Source: Vespa crabro
Taxonomy: Eukaryota; Arthropoda; Insecta; Hymenoptera; Vespidae
Direction: 5' to 3'
NCBI RefSeq assembly: GCF_910589235.1
Contig: NC_060957.1
Location: forward strand, 12,178,867 to 12,242,866
DNA length: 64,000 bases
Program-made: the position numbers and the translations under genes
Part shown: piece by piece, positions 38,263 to 51,868 of the stretch
Position numbering within the stretch: the stretch's first letter is position 1
Layout of the letters: each line of letters starts with the position of its first letter
The notes under the pieces: model-generated
Seen by the model: only the letters and a program-made list of their open reading frames with translations
Told to the model about the DNA's origin: nothing
Databases searched by the model: none

Positions 38263-40230
38263 CAATTGGCTAAGAGATCGTTTCTCTCGTCCTCCTTTTG
38301 CTTTCCTTCACTATGGATTGTTAATAGCTATTTAATAGTGCGAATCGAGTTACTACGAGACGATATCGCTTTGCTCGATTTCTACGTTACGCTTTTCTCT
38401 TCTTTGCTATCTTCTATCTTTACGACCTACGTATGTACATATCCGTAATTTCATATTCATTTAATCGATATTAAAGTGAATCAATGAAGAAATTTTTTTC
38501 TTAAATAAAATCAATAAATGATTCATAAAAGTTTATACATTTATTACGATACTATAATATATAATATTTATAGTATCATATATATATATATATATATATT
38601 ATTATATATTACGATATTGTAATATATAATATTTTCAAATAATTAATAATACATAAACGATCGATAATAACAATAATATATATATTATACAAACTTTTCT
38701 TTTGATTTTCTGATTTGCCTTAGAACGTACGGGCAAAAGATACCTATGCTTACATGTTGACTATGAAGGGGTGATTGACCTCCTTTAGTACCGTGATCTC
38801 GTTGCGAACGTGTTCGACTTGTTTCAGCCTGATCACATCGACCATAGAGAGTATCTTCAAAGCGAGAGGTTTTCCACGATGTCTGCATAATACTACTCTC
38901 CCAAATGTTCCCGTACCTGTAAAAAAAATATTTGATAAACGTTCTTGAATAATGAGAAGAAAAGAAAAGAAAAGAAAAGGGAAAATAAAAAGAGGAAAGA
39001 AAGAGAGATAGAAGAAAACGAAAAGTTATTCGACGAAGTAACTCGTAACGACACCTCATTATTAACGCTTTCTCCGTTCGTTTAAATTCGAGTCGAGCAT
39101 TTAGCGCACGCAACTGGTTTATCGCACGCTTTCCCACAAAGATGATGATCGTGATCAAAGTTAGCGATGTTTAACGCACCGTGACTAATTAGCTCGAACA
39201 GCGTCTCGGCAGGATTGATAAAGGTATTGGGAGATAAAGGTGATAATGGTGGTCGGTGGTGATTAGGGGAAGATAGAAAAGGGAAAAATAATCAATCGAA
39301 TTTGGCAAACAAATTAATCGCTTCGTTGCAAACATACACACACACACACACACATTCTCTCTCTCTCTCTCTCTCTTTTCTTCTTTCTTTCTCGGTGTTG
39401 TTTTTATCGAGGCAACACTATCGAGAAATGACTATGTTTAGAATCGGTGCTGTTTTCTATAGATAGGTCGAACGAAGTTGGCAGCATACGGATAGGAAGA
39501 TTCGTGATGGAACATTCGTGTATCTGCCTTTCGCTCGGTAACGACCACCGAGGTCTGCCAACGACAGCTGACAACAGGTGTCGATCGACGGAACGGCGAC
39601 GCGTACCGAATTTCCGGCGATGGCGTAGGTGCTCTTTAAATACGACCATCTTTATAATAAAGACCGTACGATGATCATTTTTCGAGAGGGAGATTATAAA
39701 TGTATATTGTTAATCTATGTACTATCTTCTCTTTTTCACGTTCGTTCATCGATAAATCATTCCTCGTTACATTTGATTTTTTTCTTTTTTTCTTTCTTTT
39801 TGCTTTTTTCTTTTTTTTTTTTTTTAAGACACGATGATCGGGAAAAAAAGAGAAAAAAAAGAAAGAAAAAGAAATCTGAATGTATTCACCGTTGGTGATT
39901 TATGTTCTTTCTTTTTTCTTTCTTCTTTTTTCTTCTTCTTTCATTTTATTTTTATTTTTTTTTAATCTTTTTTCTATTTCTTTTTGTGTCCTTTTTTTTC
40001 TTTCTTTTTTTCTTTCTTTTTTTTTTTTTTTTTTTTTTTTTAACGAATATATATCTTCCCTTTCGCCATGTGAGAATATACATATGTATATATATTTCTA
40101 TGTTGGACGCACGCATTGTACGTATATGCTTCTACATCATAGCACGAAAAACGCTAAGTCTATTTTCCAAGGAACGACGAGGGTCCCATAAATTATTTTT
40201 GGTTCGTGTGCGAATATTGAACGCGAATAC

Positions 40231-40272
<42 letters not shown>

Positions 40273-41071
40273 CGTTCCCGAGACGTGCGTGTTTTACTTG
40301 GATCTCGAGTGTCAGGCCATCAAGTTCTATAGGTTGTTTTTTTTCTTTTTTCTTTTTTTTTTATTCCTTCTTTCTTCTCTCTCGCTCTCTCTGTCTCTTT
40401 TTCTTTTTGCTTCTCTCTCTCTTTCTTTTTTCTTCTTCTTTTTTTTTTTTTTTTTTTTTTACATCGTGGACACTCGAACAGTTTGGTGTCGATCCAAAAG
40501 CTTGTTTTAAGTTTCAAAGAAGAACTGCACATCTGTTCTGATCGATCTAATTCCGTTCGTATGTTATTTTACGAGGACGAGAATCGAGCCGAAATGACGC
40601 GATAAAATATTAATGTGTCTTTATTGTGAAACGGTTTGTTTGTCTTAAAGTATAGCTCGTCTGTTCCGAGACTTTCTTCGTGAGTATACCAACCAACTAT
40701 TACAGATCCTAATGTTTCCTGATTGCCTTAGAAAAGATCATGGAAATTTATAAGGAACTCTCGTTCGATTGAGTTTCGTAACAGAATGAATATCTACAAG
40801 GCGTAGCCTCCTCACTTATATATATATATATGTATAATATAATGAAATAGAAAAGGCGGAAAGGAATTAATATACGCATCGATAAAATATTTTTACGAGT
40901 CTAGGATTTTATACCTGCTCATTTCTCGTCTTCCTTCTTTCCCTGTCTCACCCGGTGTAATTCGATTTTAACGAGCAGTTAAATATATATTACTGATGAT
41001 CCTCTCACTTTCCAATGGCTCATTTTTTTTTTTTTTTTTTTCATTATATCATTAGTCTATTTTCGAGAGAA

Positions 41072-41128
<57 letters not shown>

Positions 41129-41657
41129 TCAAGGAACTTCTACGAAGGTGTTCATAGATAAGAAATCCTTTTTTATAATTCAATATGAGATTGCATTTTA
41201 ATAATACAAAAAGTTTAAAGGAAAAGAAAATAATAAAAAAATTACAGGTAGAACAAAATTGTATGTATTTTATTTACGTGAGTCGTGAAATCTTCTTCTT
41301 CTTCTTTCATTTCTTTTTCTTTTCCTTTTTTTTTTTTTTACACCTCGAAGACGTAATAATGCAAATTTTTCTCTATATCTCAAGAGAATCGACAATGTCC
41401 GGTTAAATGTCGTATCGCAAAAGGGGATTACCGTTGTCTCGAAACCGGTTAGTAGATTTATTTTTCGATCTTATGAGTCACTAGCTAACAAAGAGAGAGA
41501 GAGGGAGAGAGAGAGAGAGAGAGAGAGATAGGGTGACAAAGAAATAAGGAAGACGATGCAGCTCACCGATCGTTTTGACGATTTCCATGTCGTCGACATC
41601 GTATCGGGGTGGATCCTCTTGAGAGCCCTCCTCATCTGACGTGCTGTCCCCAGACAT
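37034..41657 (-). CDS. Pka-C3: PKA-like kinase Pka-C3 / PRKX catalytic subunit
   Basis: Minus-strand exons 41657-41567, 38916-38754, 38184-37921, 37616-37286 and 37180-37034 join in phase to 331 residues. Seen: glycine-rich loop GTGTFGRV at the exon 1/2 junction, the ATP-binding Lys in [13 protein letters not shown] catalytic loop, DFG, activation-loop Thr in [14 protein letters not shown], and a C-terminal AGC tail ending FQDF, the hydrophobic FxxF motif. The tail is shorter and more Pro-rich ([16 protein letters not shown]) than in PKA-C1, and FDDYPE matches PRKX/Pka-C3. Known role: cytosolic and nuclear Ser/Thr kinase, cAMP-regulated through R subunits. Exon 1 encodes an acidic leader ([23 protein letters not shown]). 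The frame stays open upstream of this ATG, and an AG acceptor lies at 41672-41671. A longer N-terminus from upstream exons is therefore possible, as in the longer Drosophila isoforms. Confidence 0.93.
38185..38753 (-). other. Pka-C3 intron 2
   Basis: Intron of 569 bases between exons 2 and 3, containing (GA)n at about 38205-38260 directly upstream of the acceptor (as pyrimidines on the transcribed strand) and (TA)n near 38578-38600. No coding content. Confidence 0.8.
38917..41566 (-). other. Pka-C3 intron 1, 2.65 kb
   Basis: Bounded by GT at 41566-41565 and AG at 38918-38917. It is filled with mono- and dinucleotide tracts: poly-T/TTTC at 39780-40045, (GA)n at 40231-40269 and 41070-41120, T-rich DNA at 40330-40460. 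A block at 39430-39650 is GC-richer and open on both strands over about 75 codons, but it has no start with a good context, no flanking splice pair and no recognisable similarity. Confidence 0.6.
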
Positions 41658-41755
41658 CCTTTCAAGTAAACTGCGGGAGATCCCGCGTAAACGTTTTCAA
41701 AGAAAGAGGAAGAGAAAGACCAAGAGACAGAGAGAAGAAAAGCAAGAGATAGAGC

Positions 41756-41806
<51 letters not shown>

Positions 41807-42155
41807 TTCTTGTGATTTATTTCTTTCGTTAGCGAGGCTCTCGTCGACACGTGGAGAGGAAAGAGAGGAAAAGCTGGTTCAACGATCCACCCGCGGTGGT
41901 GTATTCTTAGATTCATGCAGAGCACCGAGTCAATCTCATAACTCCTTTGGACCCTTTCGTATGCTGTACTTAAATATCATAGCAATCAATGTCCTTAATC
42001 TCTTTTTTTTTTTCTCTCTCTCTCTCTCTCTTTCTCTCCTCGTTAGATCAAGAACGTGATATTTAATATCTGACGATGAAATCTATACGCGTACCTAAAG
42101 TTTTAAAGCTTAAAGTATCACGACAATTCTCTATGGACTTCTATTGACTTTTATT

Positions 42156-42252
42156 ACACGGCACGGCACGGCACGGCACGGCACGACACGGCACAGCACG
42201 GCACGGCACGGCACGACACGCACGCACGACGACGACAACGACGACGACGACG
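42156..42252. repeat. (CGGCA)n minisatellite followed by (ACG)n
   Basis: Tandem copies of the pentamer CACGG, with occasional CACGA and CACAG variants, run from 42156 to about 42222 and pass into a (GAC)n tract to 42252. GC-rich repeats are rare elsewhere in this window. Confidence 0.85.
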
Positions 42253-43665
42253 TCGAGGAACGAGGAACGAGAGAAAGTAGACAGACGTACGAATTACGAA
42301 GTGTCACTTGGAATGTGTTCGAAAGACTCTCGCATCTTTCACACCTTTTCCAATCGGAAAAATATTTTTCTTCCCTCCCCTACCTCCCTCCCTCCCCACT
42401 CCGTCCCCTTTCGACCCTCCTCCTTTTCTCGTCACTATTATTATCGACGATTTTTATCTTTAATGATAACTTTTTCTAAAGATTCTATTCTTCTCTCTTT
42501 CTTTTCTTTCTTCTCCTTCTTTATCTTTATCTTTTCTTTTCTTTTTTGTATTTTTCCTTTTTGTTCACTTTGATCGTCGTTTAGAGATAAAAAACAAAAA
42601 AAAAAATAAAAAAAACAAAATAAACGAGAAAGAAGAAATAATGGAGAAAAAGAAAACAAACGACAATAATAACAACAACAACAATAACAACAATCAACAA
42701 TAACAAACAATAACAATATTCGACACTCGCGAGAAAGCGTATCGTATAATTTGTATTTACGTATAAAATTGTTTGTATTAATTTATAATACCTAATCACA
42801 GCTTCCGGACTCGTTATCGATCGGGAGATGAATAATCTCCGTCTATGTTTGTGGACGGTAACGGGAAGAAGTAAACAAAGAATAAAAAAATAAATAAATA
42901 AATAAATAAATAAAATAAAATAAATAAAAATAGAGAAAGAAGAAAAATAAAGGAAAAAAAAAAAGACAGAAAGAGAGAGAGAATGAGGAAGAGAGAGGAA
43001 GAGAGAGGAAGAAAGAGGAAGAGAGAGAGAGAGAGAGAGAGAGAAAAAGAAACGAAAAAAGAGAGATAGAGATTGTTAGGAGCACGTGTACGTTATATCC
43101 AACGCGAGATACACCGATCCGTCGTCTGACATTATCCGAGACTCACTGGCACCGATTTCTCCTCATCGAGGTAATGGAGGAGGAAGAGGAGGTGGCAGAG
43201 AAGGAGGCGGAGGAGGAGGAGGAGGAAGAGATGGCGGCAGCTATGGAGGAGAAAGAGTGAGGAGCAGAAAGAGGAGGTAGAGGCAATGAAGACGAAGAGG
43301 AAGATGAAGACGAAGAAGAAGACGAAGAAAAAGACGAAGAAGAAGAAGAAGAAAAAGAAGAAATAAAAGTAGAAGTAAAACAAGAAGGAAAGAGGAAACT
43401 GTTTTAATCGAACGTTCGAAGAAATCGTATTAATCCGTCTCGTTTATTCCACGTTTCGCGTTGATCTTAATGACAGTTTCGAAGAAGGATACCTTCGCCG
43501 TTTTCTCCTCTGTCACATGATCTCGCACAGTTTCGATGCCAAGCAGAACTAAACTGGTCACCGGTGGATCTCAAAAGGCACTCTCCATCCTTCTCTCCTT
43601 TCCTCCCGTACCCGCCCCTGGCACCCGTTACCCGCCACCCGCCATCACCCAATGCTCTCGTTCCT

Positions 43666-43705
<40 letters not shown>

Positions 43706-43992
43706 TTCTCTCTCTTTCCCTTGACCTCTCCGTCCCTTTCTCTTAGCATCTCCCCTCTTTACTTCTCATTCTCACTATCTCTTTCTCACTTGCTCTCTTT
43801 CTCTTTCTCTCTCTCTTTCTCTCTCTCTTCCCTATATATCTTTCTCGCTTCATCTCTCGTTCTTGCGGACTCTCACCGAGCATCTCAAATCTCCTTCGTA
43901 CCAGGCAACCTCCGCGCCGTGGCTGATTTATAAGCAGCAAGAACGGATCGCGGAAGATCCGTGCTTTCGGATACGAGTTCTCTGTCTGTCTG

Positions 43993-44023
<31 letters not shown>

Positions 44024-44313
44024 TTCTATCTATCTATCTATCTCTTTCCATCTATCTATCTATCTCTTTCTTTCCTTTTCTCATTTTCATGCCTCGAGAC
44101 GCCTTCAAAAATACGAAATTAGACTCGAAAAGCGTGAGCGGGTCCTGGTCGTCATCGGACTGTGAAAATGATCGAGGGAGGGACGAAAAGATTGAATGGA
44201 TTTAATAAGAAAATTGCAAAATAGATCGTGACAATTTTTAAAAGAGTTTCTAATCTTTTTCTCTCTTTCTCTCTCTCTTTCTCTCTACCTCTCATAGTCT
44301 TTTCTTTGAGTAA

Positions 44314-44348
<35 letters not shown>

Positions 44349-44537
44349 TACACACGTGATTCATTCAGGATGACTCGACTTCGATCGAACTTCGTTTGGA
44401 TTATTCACTATTTTGTTAATATAATTTCAATTATTGTTTAACAATTTTTCAAAGTTAAAGGGAATCAGGTTTATAGTTTTATTGTTTTTTAATATCTCGT
44501 TCATCACTTTCTCTACGCACGTGGTCTATTCGAAATG

Positions 44538-44566
44538 ATATCATCATCATCATTATTATCATTATT

Positions 44567-44620
<54 letters not shown>
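44538..44620. repeat. (ATC)n trinucleotide microsatellite
   Basis: About 83 bases of TCA/ATC repeats with a few ATT interruptions, ending just before a CCATGG. Its translations (poly-Ser, poly-Ile, poly-His) are not part of a real gene. Confidence 0.9.
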
Positions 44621-44621
<1 letters not shown>

Positions 44622-45556
44622 CATGGTTATAACGAGGTTAGGATCTTCATATTCGAGTGATCACGATCGATCGTTATTATCCTTCGAATTTTCGCTTATT
44701 TTTGATATTGGCGATAGTCCAGATGCATTTTGCCACCCGTCGAGTCGGTTTAGCACCGAGCGACAGGCTTTTATCGATATCCCGTCGTTCGATCTTTCTT
44801 CGTATAATAATTATCATACATTATAGACTTCGGACACGTGTATACGTTTTTACAATAATAATAAAATAATAATACGGAATGATTCTTTTTTCTTTTTTCT
44901 TTTCCTTTTTTCTCTCCTTATTCTTTCTTTTCTTGTTAACGGACATAAAGTTCTTCTTAGAAACAGAAATGTCGCCTTTGCGAATTGAAATGATAAAGTA
45001 TACAATGATCATTTATATAATATTATATGATATTACGTCGAGAATATTCCTTCAAGTTAATCTTTCTTGAGTAGGATAGAAAAACAATAAAAAAAAAAAA
45101 AAAAAAAAAAAAGAAAAGAAATAAAAAGAAAAAGAACAAAAAATATATAAGAAATAAAACAAAAAGAATAAGAAGAAGAAGAAGAAGAAAAAGGAGAAAA
45201 GAAGAAAAATAATATGATTGCAGTTATTAGGATGTACATAAATATATACCGATAGTAAGCGATGCATAAGTTTATTAATTCCTGACTCGTCGATTATTCC
45301 TATGTTATCGCGTGTATTGCGTAAAGTATGAAGTCTCGTCGATCTCTCTCTTCCCCCCCTTCCACCCCACCCCACCCCACCACTTCTCTCTCTCTCTCTC
45401 TTTCTTTCTCTCTTTTTCGATGATACTATAATTATAAATAATAAAAGTGCTCGATGTTAAGTAGAATCGCAATGTCGGGTCGCATGCAATTAAGATATGT
45501 CATACGATTGGAGCACGCAGCTAACATATACGTATAAGTTGTCAATGTGAAAAGAG

Positions 45557-45574
45557 CGAGAGAGAGAGAGAGAG

Positions 45575-45624
<50 letters not shown>
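45557..45624. repeat. (GA)n microsatellite
   Basis: A GA run of nearly 70 bases with one GAGCAAGAG interruption. It is one of many such tracts in this half of the window. Confidence 0.9.
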
Positions 45625-45626
<2 letters not shown>

Positions 45627-46941
45627 TCCATCGGTTAATATTAAGTTTATTGAACATCCCGAACATATGATAAAATTTCTTCTTTTGATCGAAAGTTAGT
45701 TCGTCGTATCATGGAACTTCTAGAAATGACCCTGGAAAGTGTTGTTTCGTGCTGTATCGTTCTAATCGTTTACGTTTCTTTCTGTCGGGGATTATTAACG
45801 TAACCGAACTGGAAATAATAGCTTCCCAGAATCATTTTTGCAGATTCATTCTATGTCAAGAGAAGTGACTCCAATTATGTTTCCCCAGCTTTATGCGAGT
45901 GCATATATTCTCATCCACCTTTGCCTCTTTCTCAACCTTTTTTCTTCTTCTTCTTCTTCTTCTTTTTCTTCTTCTAATGTTGAAAGATCGTTTTAAGATC
46001 GTTCGTTGGTAGACCATATTGTTCCCAGGATTATCACAGACAATTTCTACTCTTCATCTTCTTTTTGCTTTTCGTCTTCTTCTTCCTCTTCTTCTCTTTC
46101 TTCTTCTTCTTCTTCTTCTTACTGACCAGAATCTAAAAAACAAAGAAACGTTATTACCCCAAACTGTAAAGTGTAAAAATCCGTATAAACAACTAAAAGC
46201 GATGAAACGTTAACCCCTTTGTTCCGGTTAAAATTATTTTTGGCTACTTGTTCGACGATGACGTCCGTCGAGAAAGTGTGGATGACATCCTTCGGATCCA
46301 AACGTTTTCACTCTTCTGTGTTACCATTTTTTAAAATTCAAGTCTCATTAATATCGCATGCCACGAGACGAAGCGAGCCGTACAATCGGTATCTTTTTGA
46401 AGAGAGACTCGTAATTTTTTTTCTTTTCTTGTTTTGTTTTTTATGCTTATTCGTTTTTTTTTTTTTTTAATTTTTTTTTTTCTTGTCTTTTGTGCACATG
46501 CTTGCGTGCGTGAGTACGTGTCTGTGTGCGTGCATGTGTTTTTTTTTTTCTTTTTTTTTTTTCATTTTCTCTTTAATAATTCGGTAAAAATATTCGGCCG
46601 AATAAAGTTGGCTTCTTATTTATCTTCACAATATTTATACTTTACAACGAACATCGTATCGGGTTGTTAAAGATTAATGAGTTCCGAAAATGGTACGAGC
46701 GTTCATAGTAGAAAACGTTTTCGCAGTAGCAAATGGACAAAAGTAGTCCAACGAGTAAACATCGCTTATGTCCTCGAATATCGTTGTGTATCTTTGTGTT
46801 CGTCAAATGAGACGGAAGATCCAAGGAAGAATCTTCTCTCGTTTCCATCTTGTTCGGATATATGATATGCGTGGGACAGTATCGATGACGTATTCGGTAT
46901 CACATTTGATTATTTACAAAAAAAAAAAGAAAAAATAAAAA

Positions 46942-46978
<37 letters not shown>

Positions 46979-49880
46979 AAGAGAATACGTAGGTGATTAA
47001 CAATAATTATCAATTATAATAATACGTCGAATCTTCCTTAAAAGAATCTTCCAATTTCTCAAGGACACGTAGCACTCGATGACGTCCAATAACGCCTACG
47101 ATTCTGGATGTCGATCAAGTCCGTGTCTGGTGGCTAAAAACTGAAAGGAGAATGGCCAACTGTTATGATTTATAAATTACCTACGAGTCTCGAGTATTTT
47201 TGAATTCGAATCAATTCGCTCAAAGATTATCAAACGTTCGTACTTTCTGCGTCTTTTATGCGAGATAGATTCAGAAATTATCTTATATATATATATCTTG
47301 ATCGTTATAATTGGCAATGGAAAGAAATCAAAAAGAAAAGGAAACGACAATTTGGACATGGGAAGAAGATATAAAAAGAAAAAAAGAAAAAGAAAAAGAA
47401 GAAAAAAAGAAAGTAAAAACAAAACAAAATGGAAAAAGAGGAAAAAAGGAAAAGAAAAGAAAATGTTAAGCTTTAACAAAAGGAACGAATTCGATGACGT
47501 GGCACGATCGTTCGCTCCAAGTGCGAACTCCCTGTTGTTGGATTCGTTCGGGTCCTTCATGGCTTTCTCCATTGTTACCAGACCACCGACACGTTACTCA
47601 CCCATCATAAAGATAAGTCCCGTGAATTATGAGCCACGTAAGTAACGTCTAACGATAGAAAAGGCGCCCTCGGTGATCCATAATTTGCTTTTAACGCGCT
47701 AAATAATAACCCGGAGAATTGTATTTAAATGCGGAGACGGGTTTCGTATCGTGCCACTCACTACTCGTGCATGATTTCATGGAAGATGAATAATGCATTT
47801 GGAGCAGAGCATCTGGATTATGTCATATATACGCGTCTGCTCTCGCGAATCCGTAGAATCTGCTGGTAACGACTTCTCTCTCTTTCTTTCTCTCTTTCTC
47901 AAGTTTTAACACGATTAATAAAGAAAACTACTTTCTCAGCATGAGATCGTGCTTTTTTTTCTTTTTAATCTGTCCTTACACCACTTCCATGAAATTATAT
48001 GGTCATTTTTCAACACCGACGAAAAAGAAAGAAAAAAAGGAAAGAAAGAAAGAAAGAAAGACAGAAAAAGAAAAAGATGAAGAAAGAAAGAAAAGAAAAA
48101 TCCCCCTTTTTTTTTTTTTCATTCCGAAGAGTGTCCTTTTTGTTAAGGATTACGGATCCAATGGATCCTTCTTTGCGATTCTCCGATGATTTATGAAACT
48201 GACTGTACTGAGAGTGAACACTTACTCGGGTCTTTCTCTTGAAGGGGGTGGGGAGGGGGGTCTAGTCATGGCCGTTCGCGTGTCACGCACGCACGAGCGC
48301 GCGTGTGAAGGCGCGTAGGTCGGATCGGTGGTTCCCAGGGAACTCATGATCTACAATATTTTTCAAGTTTCCCAGTAACGAGGCCGGCGACAACTTCCGG
48401 TTCCGTAGCGAGTTATCCTCTTCCTGTTCTGCGACAATTTTCAAATGAGTCCAATCTCGTTGCTCGAAAGACGGACGTTGACCGGTTTTTTTTTTCTCCC
48501 TTTTTATTTTCTTTCCACCTTTTTCCTTCCTTTCCTTTTCTCTTTTTTTTCCTTTCTTTTCTTTTTCATCTGCGGAACGAGGGAAAAACAAATTAGAACA
48601 ATTTAGATTTATATTAAATAACAAATGTTCATCGGAAGGATTGATCTTGATAAAAGAAAAAAAAAAAAAAAAAAAAAAAGAAAAAGAAAAGAAAAGAAGA
48701 AAAAAAAGACAGGAATGCTAAAAGAAAAAGAAACTTTTTTTTTTTTTGAGGGGGTATTTATTCGACACGTCGATTTCTTTCCAGACGAACCTGTTATTTT
48801 CTTTTCTTCTTCTTCTTTTTCTTTTCTTTTCTTTTCTTTCTTTTTTTTTTTCAGAGAAAAAGAGAAAGATGTTTCGTTCGAGGGCAGAAAAAGGCACGAC
48901 GCATTAAGTCGAGACCTTGGCTCGATTTATACACAAAATGTGGAGCAGGTGTCTACCTGGGACGATCAGGATGCAGCCAGGCCTGTCCGTTCGTCCGAGC
49001 AAACGTGCACAAGCCAACCTGAAACCGGAAGCACCGCTTTCTGCCTTGCTGCCCACGAACAATAAGATCGAAAGATTCCTGAGAGAAGCGAGCACGATCG
49101 AATACCGAGGTGTTTTATCGACGATGACGATCGACAAAAATTCCTTTCTCAGGTCAACTATCTCGCAAAATGGCGATCATTCTTTTCGATTGTAGGAAAA
49201 TTGTCAAGATTTATCTCAAACGAGTTTTATCTATTTTCTTATAAAACATTTTCTTACTTATTCTCAATCATATTTTTCATCTTTCTTTATTTCTTTTTCT
49301 TTTATCCGAATAAACAACAAAATAAATATTTCGTTTAACAATTTTCATGTTTTCAAATCGTTAAAATTTTCTTCCGTGAATGGAGCCGTCATTTGACCAA
49401 TGATAAGATACGATGATGACGTTTACAAAATCAACGGGGAGCGGTTACGTGACGGCGTGGGAGACACCGGAAGCCCGCTTCAGGGCTAACGGAAATGAAC
49501 GCGTGATCGTTATCGGACTTTAAAAAGTCAGGCCCTAAAACAAGCGGATTTCCAAGTATCACCGGAGACACTTTTTTTACGCTCGGTGTAGCGCATACAT
49601 GTTTTTTTTTTTTTTTTTTGTTTTCTCTCTTTCTCACACTCTCTCACGCTCTCTCTCTCTTTCTTTATCTCAATTTCCTTTGGAAAGATACGAACATTGT
49701 TTTAGTTCGACAGAGAAATAGGAATACGTTTTTCGAACGTTACAAAGAAAAAAAGGGAAAAGAAAAAAAAAAAAGAAAGAAAAGAAAAAAATAAATAAAT
49801 TTAATCGTTGCTCTGTTCCGGTCGACTTTTCTTTTTTTTTTTTCCTTCTTTTTTCTTTTCTTTTCTTTACAGCGGAACCT

Positions 49881-49923
<43 letters not shown>

Positions 49924-51170
49924 CTTCGTTTTTGCTTTGTTAGATACAAACATATTAACGACAAAAGTTTTTTTTTCATTCTAGCTTTTTCTTTTTCTTT
50001 TTTTCGCATCGATCGATCGCACGAGATCGTCGATATAATCAACGTCGAGAAACGAGGCTTTTCACGGTCGTTGTCATCACGTGGCGTTTATATGTATATG
50101 TATGCGTTCTATACATAGGTGCTTATGTGGCAACAGGTGTGACGCAACGGGCAATCAAAGCGCCGCTATTATGATACATACTTCGTCGAATCCGTCGATT
50201 GTCCTCTATGAGGTTTGTACGGTAGCCTCGCGAATTCCAAACGATCGTGTATTCCATGCGAGTAATTCGCGTCGTCGTTCTCGGTCTTCGTAAAATTCAT
50301 CTCCGTTATATTCGCGAGTCTACGAAAATTCTTTGTCAAAGAAAAAGAAAAAGAAAGAAAAAAAAAAAAAAAACAACGAAGGGTTCCTCTCGTATTCCTA
50401 TACTGTCGACATTTGTTCTTGTCCCTCACCTACCTATCCCTCCCCCAGCCATCCCATCCCACCCAATCGTACGTACATACTTTGCATTATTTTATGAAGC
50501 AACTTTATTAGTACTTATCTTTCCGTGCACGTTTTACGTAACGAAGACGGAGGAAGTCGTTGTGGGAGAGAAACGGTTAGATAATATATTTCGTTTCTCT
50601 GTTAGAATTATCTCTATCTTTAAAATGAAACGAAATATAATCACACGTATGTACGTATTTATAAAGGTAAATAAAAAATATAACGTTACTCGAAATAAAA
50701 TAAGTCTGGTAAGATGGTAATATTTTAGCGACGTTGATACCTGATTCATTATAATGAGGTTAACAGAAAAGAAGAAGAAGAAGAAGAAGAAGAAGAATAA
50801 GAAAGAAGGAACAAAGAAAAAAGAAAAAAGAAAAAAAGAAAAAAAAACACCGAGCGTTGTTAGATAAAAAAAAGAGAGAGAGAGAGAGAGAGAGATATAG
50901 ATAGCGTCGACCTAATGCTTAGAATAATGTCGAAAGCAAGGAAAAAGGATGTTTCATAACGATCCTCATTTAGACGGTGAAGAATGAAAGAGAAGATGTG
51001 GACGAGCGTATCTATCCGTTGGTCTGTTAAATAAGAGGATTTCGAACTTACTAGTAGTACTGTTAAAGAAGAACATTTAACCGACAGAGACACCCTCGTA
51101 AAATGGTTAAACTCCTTCCTTCGGTAATAAAATTCAAAGTATGGTTCTTACTTATATGGTTAGCTTTGTG

Positions 51171-51178
<8 letters not shown>

Positions 51179-51212
<34 letters not shown>

Positions 51213-51215
51213 TGT
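51179..51215. repeat. (TG)n microsatellite
   Basis: TG repeats with one TATG interruption; one of the few clear (TG)n tracts in the window, where (GA)n and (TA)n dominate. Confidence 0.85.
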
Positions 51216-51512
51216 CATTGTACGTATGTACGTTATGTTATCGACTCTCTATAGCGGCTTAACTTTGCGCTTACAAAATATTATGTTACCTTACGAAAAC
51301 GATGGACACCGTTAACGTAGCCCTTCTCGACACGAGTTAAACTCGCGATCGCGTTACTCACCTTGCATTCAAATATCGATTCCATGCCAGTCCACCTGCC
51401 ATCAACCGAGCGCCATATCTCGCTTGCTAGCCTTCAATTTTTTCCAAAGAAAAGTAAATGTAGACTCCAGCGAGTTCGCCATCTTTCTTCCCTCTTTATT
51501 TGTTTTTCTTCT

Positions 51513-51516
<4 letters not shown>

Positions 51517-51591
<75 letters not shown>
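51517..51591. repeat. compound (CT)n(TA)n microsatellite
   Basis: A (CT)n block of about 33 bases changes abruptly to a (TA)n block of about 42 bases. Reading frames across it give SLSL then YIYI strings and are artefacts. Confidence 0.9.
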
Positions 51592-51594
<3 letters not shown>

Positions 51595-51837
51595 CTCTCT
51601 TTCTATCCCTCTTTTCTTCCCATGGTATTACACCTTCCATCCTTTCGAATCGAGTAAAGTCGAGCCGCTACTGCGTGCCTTCCGACGAGACGGAGGTCGT
51701 TGCTCGTTTCTCCTCGTTGCTAAGTCGAATGAATATCCACGTGGACGACCGGATGAGCCCCCTACGAGTCTCATGAAAAATTGACCCGATTTATCCGAAA
51801 GATATCGGCCGATCAATGGTTACGTTGCAAGATCAAC

Positions 51838-51868
<31 letters not shown>

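Noticed and set aside
39404..39674. Frames of 75-80 codons on both strands in Pka-C3 intron 1
   Set aside because: Both strands are open in the same GC-richer block, with no splice signals in phase with the kinase exons.
43086..43383. Gly/Arg/Glu-rich frames (GGGRGGG, poly-Glu/Lys)
   Set aside because: Translation of purine-rich (GGA)n and (GAA)n repeats.
48904..49195. Ordinary-looking frames on both strands (for example PGLSVRPSKRAQANLKPEAP on the plus strand)
   Set aside because: The best non-repetitive island in the 42-60 kb stretch, but open on both strands, flanked by homopolymers and without a convincing donor/acceptor pair or known motif.
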